Shown here in pieces: positions 31,511-38,813 of a stretch of DNA of 43,329 nt (positions are counted from its first letter, which is position 1; each line of letters starts with the position of its first letter). The notes beneath the pieces were generated by a model. The model saw only the letters and a list, made by a program, of their open reading frames with translations, was not told the origin of the DNA and made no database searches. Position numbers and translations under genes: made by a program. The DNA is taken from assembly GCA_044223975.1 (NCBI GenBank), contig JBGALI010000029.1, forward strand, positions 1-43,329, in the 5' to 3' direction. Origin of the DNA: CAZCPB01 sp044223975 (GTDB lineage: Bacteria > Planctomycetota > Phycisphaerae > Phycisphaerales > UBA1924).

Positions 31511-32154
31511 ACCGTGTTCCGGGAATGTCGGTGAGTGTTGCCGCGGCGCTGGCGCTGGGCATGGGCTCGGTGACGTGCGTGCTGGCGGGGTGCGACGAGC
31601 CGCCGAAGGACAAGGGCGCCGAGAAGCAGCCGGCCAAGGACGCCACGTCGGGCGCGAAGAAGGACGACAAGAAATCCGAGGACAAGCCGGCGCTCGAGAA
31701 GGTGACGATCGGCGGCAAGGACTTCAAGCTCGAGCCCGCGCTCGACGAGAAGACGCGGTTCAGGGGCCTGTCGGGACGCGACAGCATCGATGCCGACGGC
31801 GGGATGCTGTTCGTGTTCGCCCAGCCGCGGAACCTGTACTTCGTCATGCGGGACTGCCCGATCCCGATCGACATCATCTTCCTGGACGCGACAGGGCGCG
31901 TGACGTCGATGCACAAGATGGTCCCGGAGGAGGAGCGTTCGGCGGACGAGAAGAAGCTCTCCCCGCCGTACGACGGCGCGCCGCCGGAGGAGTGGTCGAA
32001 CCAGAAGTACGAGGACCGGCTGCGGCGGTACCCGAGCAAGTACGATGCGCAGTTCGTCATCGAACTGCGGGGGAACACACTCGATTCGCTGAAGATCAAG
32101 GAAGGCGATCAGGTCAAGCTGGATGTGGCGGGGTTGAAGAAGCGGGCGAAGTGA
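31495..32154 (+). CDS. DUF192-family lipoprotein
   Basis: The protein is 219 residues from an ATG inside the end of gluQ, with GGAGG 7 nt upstream. A lipoprotein signal ends in LAGC (Cys33), and a Lys/Asp-rich linker follows (to about residue 68). The DUF192 domain then has RFRGLSGRDSIDADGGMLFVF, NLYFVMRDCPIPIDIIFLD and the terminal L...KIKEGDQVKLD. DUF192 proteins are small exported beta proteins of unknown function found in bacteria and archaea. This one has an insertion (about 30 residues, EEERSADEKKLSPPYDG...) before the last strands. It is translationally linked to gluQ, but a functional link is not obvious. Confidence 0.85.
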   Translation: MASSVNRVPGMSVSVAAALALGMGSVTCVLAGCDEPPKDKGAEKQPAKDATSGAKKDDKKSEDKPALEKVTIGGKDFKLEPALDEKTRFRGLSGRDSIDADGGMLFVFAQPRNLYFVMRDCPIPIDIIFLDATGRVTSMHKMVPEEERSADEKKLSPPYDGAPPEEWSNQKYEDRLRRYPSKYDAQFVIELRGNTLDSLKIKEGDQVKLDVAGLKKRAK

Positions 32155-32335
32155 CCGGATCTGAGCGCTGCCGCGGAGCTGATGGACAAGACCGGGCGCC
32201 CACGGGGGTTCCGGGTCGGGCAACTTGGGCGCACGGTGGAGTTGTCCCCGCGGCAAGCCGATAGCGCCGTTGAGTGTCGCCGTGCACGACCTCTTGGACG
32301 ACGGACCGTCCGAGAACGTGCATGTGGGGTATGGC

Positions 32336-33616
32336 ATGCGCGCACGGACGGTTATCTTCGCCGCATCGGCGTCGCTACTTGCGGTGGACGTGAAGGCCCG
32401 ATGGGCCGGGCCGGTGCTGGCGCGGTGGCCGCGGCGCGAGACGCCGGTGTGCGCGGAGTTTCTCACGATCGAGCAGTTCGCCGAGCGCTGCGAGCAGGCA
32501 CGCCCGGGCGTTGATAAGGATGCTTCCGCACCGGCGCTGGTGGTGCTCGAAGAGGACTTCCCGCACGCCGCGATTCTTCAGCTCATTGATCGCCTGCAGC
32601 GCCAGCTCGTGCCGGCGCTGCTCCTGTTCCCGCGGCTCGACGCGGAGCGTCAGAGCTTTCAGCGTGGCGGCGTGATGGTGGACTCGTGGGATGCGGGCGT
32701 GGAGCGGATCGCGCACGTGCTGTACGCGCTGGGCGAGCGCCAGGAGATCGTGCACACGCTGGCGCGCGACCTGCGGGTGGCGCACTGCTCGCAGGGCGGG
32801 CTGCGCGGCGAGATGGACAAGCTGCACGAGGAGATGAACCTTGCCGCGAGCGTGCAGCGTGAGCTGCTGCCCAGGGCCATGCCGAAGGTCGAGGGGCTGT
32901 CGTTTGCGACGATGTTCCGGCCGGTCGGGTACGTGAGCGGCGACATCTACGACCTGCGGCAGATCGACGAGCACCGGGTGGGGTTCTTCCTGGCGGACGC
33001 GGTGGGGCACGGCGTGCCGGCGGCGCTTCTGACGGTGGCGCTCAGCCGCGGACTGGTGACGAGCGACCGCGACGGTGACCGCTGGCGGGTGCTCGAGCCG
33101 TTCGAGGTGCTGCGGCGCCTGAACCTGGACCTATGCGAGCGTCAGCAGGGCGGGACGCGGTTCGCTACGGCGGTGTACGGGTTGATCGACGGGCGGACGC
33201 GGCGGCTGACGATCGCGGGCGCGGGGCATCCGCCGCCCTTGATCTTCGGCACCAGCGGCGTGCGCCGGATCGAGACCGAGGGCCCGCTCCTTGGCGTCTT
33301 CGAGGAAGCGGTGTTCGACCAGGTGACGGTCGACCTGATCCCCGGCGAGACGCTGGTGCTGTACACGGACGGGATGGAATCCGCGTTCCCCTCACGGGAG
33401 ACGGGCGCGAACTTCCACAAGCCGACAACGGGGTACCTCAAGCACCTGCACGAGCTGGCGCGTGCGGCGGGAGCGCCGGGCGGTTCGCTCGAGGATGCGA
33501 CGCGGGTGCTGGGGATGCTCATTGACGATCAGGCCGGCTCGCTGCATCAGGTTGACGACATCACGACGCTGGCGATCGGTGTGCCGCGTGCGGCGGTGGC
33601 GGCGATGGCGGCGTGA
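32336..33616 (+). CDS. SpoIIE/RsbU-type PP2C serine phosphatase
   Basis: The protein is 426 residues from ATG at 32336, chosen for the upstream GTGGGG. An in-frame ATG at 32225 would add 37 poor residues. The first 130 residues form a receiver-like or divergent regulatory domain without a clear phospho-acceptor. A helical linker (DKLHEEMNLAASVQRELLP) follows, of the type that activates such phosphatases. The PP2C domain runs about 215-420, with metal-binding VSGDIYD, LADAVGHGVPAALLT, GAGHPPPLI, LYTDGMESA and DDITTLAIG. It would dephosphorylate a STAS-domain anti-anti-sigma protein, and one is encoded 1 kb away. No anti-sigma kinase is in the window. Confidence 0.87.
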   Translation: MRARTVIFAASASLLAVDVKARWAGPVLARWPRRETPVCAEFLTIEQFAERCEQARPGVDKDASAPALVVLEEDFPHAAILQLIDRLQRQLVPALLLFPRLDAERQSFQRGGVMVDSWDAGVERIAHVLYALGERQEIVHTLARDLRVAHCSQGGLRGEMDKLHEEMNLAASVQRELLPRAMPKVEGLSFATMFRPVGYVSGDIYDLRQIDEHRVGFFLADAVGHGVPAALLTVALSRGLVTSDRDGDRWRVLEPFEVLRRLNLDLCERQQGGTRFATAVYGLIDGRTRRLTIAGAGHPPPLIFGTSGVRRIETEGPLLGVFEEAVFDQVTVDLIPGETLVLYTDGMESAFPSRETGANFHKPTTGYLKHLHELARAAGAPGGSLEDATRVLGMLIDDQAGSLHQVDDITTLAIGVPRAAVAAMAA

Positions 33617-33644
33617 AGAAGTGACTGAGTGACGAAGTGACTGA
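33613..33644 (+). repeat. Tandem 8-bp repeat GTGAC-type between convergent genes
   Basis: Units are GTGAAGAA, GTGACTGA, GTGACGAA and GTGACTGA. The first overlaps the stop of the phosphatase gene. A 6-bp-stem hairpin (GACTGA with TCAGTC) follows and could help end both convergent transcripts, though there is no good T run. Confidence 0.75.
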
Positions 33645-33661
33645 GCAATTCAGTCGGGTTG

Positions 33662-34417
33662 TCACTGCGTCGCCGCTTCATTCTTGCGGTCAAACTCGAC
33701 GAGGCCGTCCTTCAGCCTGACCACGCGGCGGCAGCGAGCGGCGACCGAGTTGTCGTGGGTGACGACGATGATCGTCATGCCCTGGCGGTGGAGGTCCTCG
33801 AAGAGTTCGAGGATGGCGGCGCCGGTGGTGGAGTCGAGGTTGCCGGTGGGCTCGTCAGCCATCAGGACGACGGGGTTGGTCACCAGCGCGCGGGCGATGG
33901 CGACGCGCTGCTGCTGGCCGCCCGAGAGTTCGCGCGGGCGATGCCCGAGGCGGTCGCCGAGGCCGACGAGTTTCAGAGATTCGATCGCGCGCTCGCGCCG
34001 TTCCTTGGCAGGGACGCTCTGGTAAAAGAGCGGCGCGGCGACGTTCTCTTCGATGGTCAGCTGCGGGATGAGGTTGAAGGCTTGGAAGACAAAGCCGATC
34101 TTGCGGCCGCGGAAGAGGGAGAGTTCCTCGTCGGCGAGCTTCTCGACATCCTGGCCGTCGAGGAGGTACTGCCCGCCGGAGGGGCGGTCGAGGCAGCCGA
34201 GGATGTTCATGAAGGTCGACTTGCCGGAGCCGGAGGCGCCCATGATGGCGACGTACTCGCCGCGGCGGATGATGACGTCGACGCCGCGGAGGGCTTCGAC
34301 CATGATGGAGCCGTCGGGCTTGTAATAGACCTTGCGCAGACCGCGGAGCTCGGCGACCGGCGGAGCGTCCGCGACCAGAGGCGCGGGAGAGGGGGATGGG
34401 CCTGCAACGGCGGTCAT
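33662..34417 (-). CDS. ABC transporter ATP-binding protein (MacB/LolD type)
   Basis: The protein is 251 residues. It has a 20-residue Ala/Pro leader, then Walker A GASGSGKST, Q-loop VFQAFNLI, signature LSGGQQQR, Walker B VVLMADEPTGNLDS and the H-loop VVTHD. The sequence LMADEPTGNLDS and the overall pattern place it with the MacB/LolD/FtsE group, which export lipoproteins, antibiotics or act in envelope work. No permease or periplasmic partner lies beside it, so it is an orphan here. It lies between the phosphatase and the STAS gene, convergent with the former and in the same direction as the latter. Confidence 0.9.
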   Translation of the reverse strand: MTAVAGPSPSPAPLVADAPPVAELRGLRKVYYKPDGSIMVEALRGVDVIIRRGEYVAIMGASGSGKSTFMNILGCLDRPSGGQYLLDGQDVEKLADEELSLFRGRKIGFVFQAFNLIPQLTIEENVAAPLFYQSVPAKERRERAIESLKLVGLGDRLGHRPRELSGGQQQRVAIARALVTNPVVLMADEPTGNLDSTTGAAILELFEDLHRQGMTIIVVTHDNSVAARCRRVVRLKDGLVEFDRKNEAATQ

Positions 34418-34611
34418 GAGATTCGAGCGTGCTCCGGGCGTTGGACGGCGAAGGCGTGAGGGTCTACCGGGAGGATGCGCCGGAGTCGCGGCGGAGGCAC
34501 GAGGACCGCGAAAAGCCTGAAAATCATGGCGCAGAACCGTGCCGCGGCGCTCGGATGGACGTGGGAATCAAGGGCGTTACCCGCGGACCGCCGATCCGCA
34601 GGCCGGGGAAT

Positions 34612-34971
34612 CTACCGGGCCTTGACCTTTTCCTCTTCGAGCTGGATGCCGGCGAGGGCGGTCATGGGGTCGGGGGCGAAGCGGAAGACCTTGTCAAGCC
34701 CTGTGATGAGCAGCACGGACCAGACTTCCTCGCTCACGGAGCAGATCTTGATGGTCCGCCCGGCCTCGAGGAGGCGCTTGCGGAGGCGGAGGAGCTGGGC
34801 GAGGTTGGAGCTGTGGATATACGCGACGGCCGCGAAATTCAGGACGATGTGGGGGACCTTGTCCTTCTCGAGCGAGCCGAGCTTGTCGATCAGCGCAGTC
34901 AATTCCTCGGAGAGCGCCGGCTCGTCGCTCAGATCGGCGATGACGATTTTGTCGGACCAGTTGGTGGCCAT
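34612..34971 (-). CDS. STAS-domain anti-sigma-factor antagonist-like protein
   Basis: The protein is 119 residues with AGGTGA just before the ATG. The STAS fold shows HIVLNFAAVAYIHSSNLAQLLRLRKRLLEAGRTIKICSV. The serine in YIHSSNLA (Ser54 or Ser55) is at the phosphorylation position of SpoIIAA/RsbV (D/N-SSG). In partner switching, the unphosphorylated protein binds an anti-sigma kinase and frees a sigma factor, and a PP2C phosphatase resets it. The phosphatase at 32336-33616 is the obvious partner. The residues after the serine deviate (Asn instead of Gly), so phosphorylation should be tested. No known kinase gene is near. Confidence 0.87.
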   Translation of the reverse strand: MATNWSDKIVIADLSDEPALSEELTALIDKLGSLEKDKVPHIVLNFAAVAYIHSSNLAQLLRLRKRLLEAGRTIKICSVSEEVWSVLLITGLDKVFRFAPDPMTALAGIQLEEEKVKAR

Positions 34972-35290
34972 GGTTCACCTGCGTGAGGTTGGACCTCAAA
35001 GTCAAGTATAGCGGAAGCGTTGCGGGCGCGGGAAGGCGGCGTGCGGGGCCGCGGCCGGGCGCGTTGCTGTGTAACGGGTCGGTAACAGGACGGCGGAGGG
35101 GGCAACTGCCGGACCGATGCGGGCGTATCCCGTTTGGGTCAGCGCTGTTTGAGGAATGGACCGCCTTCCCGAAAGCCCGGTCTCGTGTACCATCCTGACC
35201 CCCGAATGGGGAAAGGGTTGACCGGGCCACCCGCGGGCGCGCTGCCGCGACGGGTTTTGGCCGGTTTTTACCTGCCGGCGAGGAGTTCTC
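34972..35290. other. Divergent gap upstream of the STAS and PilM genes
   Basis: The gap is 319 bp without a credible gene. It must hold the promoters for the divergent STAS and PilM transcripts. I see no clear -35/-10 pair in it, though GGTAACAGG at about 35080 and the GAGGAG before the PilM ATG mark regulatory ends. Confidence 0.3.
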
Positions 35291-37399
35291 ATGGCTTCCA
35301 ACGCGTGCTGGGGTATCGAGATCGGTTCCGGGGCGATCAAGGCCCTGAAGATCGAGGCCGGCGACAACGGCGTGAACGTGGTGGACGCGGCGGTCATCCC
35401 GCACCCAAAGGTCCTTTCGACGCCGGGGATTGACCAGAACGACGTTCTGCGGGTGTCTCTCGGCGCGCTTACGAGCCAGATCGACCTCAGCAAAGCGTCG
35501 ATCGCGGTGTCGGTGCCCGGGCATGCGGCGTTTGCGCGGTTCGCCAAGCTGCCGCCGGTCGAGGCCAAGAAAGTGCCCGCGATCGTCAAATTTGAGGCTG
35601 TTCAGCAGATTCCCTTCCCCTTGGACCAGGTGGAGTGGGACTTCCAAACGTTCATGTCGCCCGACTCGCCGGAGATCGAGGTCGGCATCTTCGCGATCAC
35701 GCGCGAGCGGATCATGGAGCGGCTGAACATGCTCGCGGAGGTCGGGATCACGCCCAACTACGTGACGCTCAGCCCCGTCGCGGCGTACAACGCGCTGGCG
35801 TACGACCTGCAGTTCTCCGAGCAGACGCCCGGGACGATCATCCTCGACGTGGGCACGACGTCGACGGACCTGGTGGTCGCCGAGGCCGGGCGCGTGTGGG
35901 TGCGGACGTTCCCCATCGGCGGGCACCAGTTCACCGAGGCCCTTGTAAACCAGTTCAAAACGAGCTACGCCAAGGCGGAAAAGCTCAAGCGCGAGTCGGA
36001 CGAGGGTGCCGCAGCACGCCAGGTTTTCCAGGCGATGCGGCCGGTGTTCACCGATCTGGCCCAGGATGTGCAGCGCTCGATCGGCTACTACCAGTCGCTG
36101 CACAAGGACGCGAACCTGACGCGCCTGATCGGGATCGGCTCGACCTTCGCCCTGCCGGGCCTGCGGAAGTACCTCAAGCAGCAGCTCTCGATGGACGTGT
36201 ACCGGCTGGAGGAATTCAAGCGGATGAACTTCGACGGGGTGCCGGACGAGGCTCGGCGCGCGGAGCTCAAGACCGCGGCGCTGCAGCTGACGCCCGCGTA
36301 CGGCCTGGCGCTCCAGGGCCTGGGGCTGAACGCCATCTCGGCCAACCTGATGCCGGTCGCGGTGGTGCGCGAGCGGATGTGGAAGGACAAGGTCAAGTGG
36401 TTCGCCGCCGCGGCAGGGATCGCGGTGGTCGCGGGCGGGGCCATGTTCCTGCGGCCCTGGATGGACAGCAACGCGATCGCCAGCACCTCGAAGCCGGCGG
36501 AGATCGACGAAGCGGTCCGTGCCGCGGCGGAGCAGAAGCGGGCGGCGGAAGAGGCCCAGGTGATCGGGGCGGCGCAGACGGACTTCCGGGCGGTCAACAT
36601 GCTGAGCCTGCTGGAGGCTCGCGGGATCCACGCCCACCTTGTCGACGACCTGGGGCAGATGCTCAAGTCCGCGGAGGAGCGGGCGGCGACCTGGCCGGCG
36701 GAGGCGGGCGGTGGCGCCAAGGGTCCGACCACGACGCCCCTGGGATTCACGCTCAAGAAGTTCGAAACCGACTATCGCACGGGGGGTGCGGAAGAGCCCG
36801 GGGTCGAGGCCGGTCGCGGGGGCTCGGCGGGCGGCCGGGGCTCTGCGAGTTCGGCGGAAGCTCCGGCGGCGTCGTCGGGCCCGGTGACCGCGGAAAATCT
36901 GGACCCCGCGCTGGCGGGCCAGCCCCAGGTCGTGTGCAAGCTGGTGGTGACCACGTCACAGCCCAACGCGTTCAATTTCATGCTGAAGACGATGGACAAC
37001 TGGCTGCGAACGCACTCGAAGCGAGAGGGCGTGCCGTACCTGATCCTGACGTCATCGGACGCGCAGTTCAAGATCACCGACGAGCAGGAAGTGGCGGCCG
37101 CGCCGCCGCCGGGGACTACGCCGAGCGGCGAGGCCGGCGAAGGCGGCGGACCCGGGGGGCGAGGCCAGGTGGCGCAGAAGCACACCGAGATCATCCTGGG
37201 CCGGCCCGACAGCGGCGGCGGTGGAGGGGCGCCCGATACCGGGCCCACAGCGGCGTCGAACCCTGAGGTGGACCGCATGGCGCCCTTGGGCACGCTGAAG
37301 CCGACGGAAGAGGCAGGGAAGCGCACGACCTTCGAACTGAAGTGGCGCGTGGTGATCCTTCCCCCACCCGGGAAGAAGCCGGCGGGAGGTGGCTCATGA
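35291..37399 (+). CDS. pilM: PilM-like actin-fold ATPase with membrane and periplasmic extension
   Basis: The protein is 702 residues, twice the size of ordinary PilM, with AGGAG 6 nt before the ATG. Residues 1-350 have the PilM actin-like fold: GIEIGSGAIKALKIE (phosphate 1), IILDVGTTSTDLVVAEAG (phosphate 2), FPIGGHQFTEALVN, and IGIGSTFALPGLRKYL (adenosine site). A transmembrane helix follows at about 371-390. A coiled, Ala/Glu-rich stretch, a Gly/Ala-rich linker and a beta-rich segment (VVCKLVVTTSQPNAFNFMLKTMDNWLRTHS) then face the periplasm. It reads like PilM fused to a PilN/PilO-like part. It overlaps the next gene as ATGA, which suggests a complex with that gene's product. Confidence 0.82.
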   Translation: MASNACWGIEIGSGAIKALKIEAGDNGVNVVDAAVIPHPKVLSTPGIDQNDVLRVSLGALTSQIDLSKASIAVSVPGHAAFARFAKLPPVEAKKVPAIVKFEAVQQIPFPLDQVEWDFQTFMSPDSPEIEVGIFAITRERIMERLNMLAEVGITPNYVTLSPVAAYNALAYDLQFSEQTPGTIILDVGTTSTDLVVAEAGRVWVRTFPIGGHQFTEALVNQFKTSYAKAEKLKRESDEGAAARQVFQAMRPVFTDLAQDVQRSIGYYQSLHKDANLTRLIGIGSTFALPGLRKYLKQQLSMDVYRLEEFKRMNFDGVPDEARRAELKTAALQLTPAYGLALQGLGLNAISANLMPVAVVRERMWKDKVKWFAAAAGIAVVAGGAMFLRPWMDSNAIASTSKPAEIDEAVRAAAEQKRAAEEAQVIGAAQTDFRAVNMLSLLEARGIHAHLVDDLGQMLKSAEERAATWPAEAGGGAKGPTTTPLGFTLKKFETDYRTGGAEEPGVEAGRGGSAGGRGSASSAEAPAASSGPVTAENLDPALAGQPQVVCKLVVTTSQPNAFNFMLKTMDNWLRTHSKREGVPYLILTSSDAQFKITDEQEVAAAPPPGTTPSGEAGEGGGPGGRGQVAQKHTEIILGRPDSGGGGGAPDTGPTAASNPEVDRMAPLGTLKPTEEAGKRTTFELKWRVVILPPPGKKPAGGGS

Positions 37400-38715
37400 A
37401 GAAGATCTGGCCCTGGATCAAGTCGAACCTGGTCGTGGTGATCTGCACGGTCGTCATCCTGCTGGTTCTGCCGGCGGGGTGGGTCGTGAGCTCGATGTGG
37501 AACGAGAAGATCCGCGACGAGCAGCAGAAGAAGGTCAAAGCGGATTTCGACAAGGTGAAGAGCTCGGTGGTGAAGTACGCCGCGCCGACGCTCGACCCGG
37601 CGACGCCGGCGGTCGAGCTGGATTCGGCCCCCAACGCGAAGGCGACCGCGTATTTCAAGGACCTCAACGCCCGGGTGAAGGGCGAGGCCGAGGGCGTGGT
37701 GAAGCTCGCGCAGGAGCACAACCAGCACGGGCACACCGTTCTGGTCGAGGGGCTGCTGCCCTCGGGCACAGGGCCGGATGCGCAGTCGAAGGCCTTCCTG
37801 CTGGCCGGGCTGGTGATGCACGTGCCGCCGACCGAGCCGTCGAAGGTCTACACCAAGCTGTTTGAGTCCATGCACGCGGGCGACCCGCCGGCGGGCAGCG
37901 CGCTGTTTGACGTGCTCCGCGATGCCGAGGAGCGTGAACGGGCGGCGATCCTGGGGGGCGCGAGCCGCCAGCTGACGGCCGAGGAGCAGGCCAAGATCAC
38001 CCGGAAGCTCGTGGAGCTGCGCGCCGCGGAGTACCAGCGCCGGGCCCGTGAGATCTCGTTTTACGCCAACCCCGACGTGCTGGGGAACCAGATCCCCCGC
38101 TCGAAGCCCAAGGAGGCGCCGTCGATCCGCGACGCCTTCCAGTGGCAGGCCGATTACTGGCTGGTGTCGGACCTTTTGAACGCGGTGCGGCTGACGGACA
38201 CGGACGAGCGCGGCCAGCCCCTGCCGGTGGACCGGTCTCCGATCAAGCGGATCGTGAAGATCACGCTGCGTCCCTCGGCGTTCAGCGCCCAGCGCTCCGA
38301 GGGCGCGGCCGAGCCTGAGTCCACCGAAGCCGCGGCGGCGCCCGCGTCCGATGCGCAGGTGGTGCCCGATTACACCCGTTCGATTTCCGGCCGCTGGAGC
38401 GGGCCGGGGAACGGCGTCTACGACATCCGCAAGGCCGACATGGAGTTGATCGTGGCGTCGGCGCAGATCCCGGCGATGTTCGACGGGTTCGCGCGCTCGA
38501 ACTTCATCACTATCACCGACTGCGACCTGTACGAGGTGGACCTGTGGCAGGAACTGGAGCGCGGGTACTACTACGGCAGCGAGAGTGTGGTGCGCGCCAA
38601 GATCGAGGTCGAGGTGGTGTGGCTGCGGACGTGGACGGTGCCGTTCATGCCCGCGGAGATCAAGAAGAAGCTCGGGATTCCGGAGGCGCCGGCCGCCGCG
38701 GAGCCGCCAAAGTAG
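37396..38715 (+). CDS. Single-pass membrane protein, PilN/PilO-like partner of PilM
   Basis: The protein is 439 residues from an ATG overlapping the upstream stop as ATGA. It has a short basic start (MKKIWPWIKSN), one transmembrane helix (about 10-30) and then a large extracytoplasmic part. A helical stretch near residues 35-60 is followed by a long mixed region. At the end is a ferredoxin-like candidate domain: DMELIVASAQIPAMFDGFARSNFITITDCDLYEVD, ending in VVRAKIEVEVVWLRTWTVPF. The layout (short cytoplasmic tail, helix, coiled coil, small alpha-beta domain) is that of PilN/PilO. The sequence itself is not clearly homologous to either. Confidence 0.7.
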   Translation: MKKIWPWIKSNLVVVICTVVILLVLPAGWVVSSMWNEKIRDEQQKKVKADFDKVKSSVVKYAAPTLDPATPAVELDSAPNAKATAYFKDLNARVKGEAEGVVKLAQEHNQHGHTVLVEGLLPSGTGPDAQSKAFLLAGLVMHVPPTEPSKVYTKLFESMHAGDPPAGSALFDVLRDAEERERAAILGGASRQLTAEEQAKITRKLVELRAAEYQRRAREISFYANPDVLGNQIPRSKPKEAPSIRDAFQWQADYWLVSDLLNAVRLTDTDERGQPLPVDRSPIKRIVKITLRPSAFSAQRSEGAAEPESTEAAAAPASDAQVVPDYTRSISGRWSGPGNGVYDIRKADMELIVASAQIPAMFDGFARSNFITITDCDLYEVDLWQELERGYYYGSESVVRAKIEVEVVWLRTWTVPFMPAEIKKKLGIPEAPAAAEPPK

Positions 38716-38813
38716 GCACGCGGAACACGCGGGGTACCGGGCGCGAGATCTGTGAACTGCGGATGGAAACTTGTGATTGGTGATGCAGGGCGTCAGACGC
38801 CGAGGGCCGGATC

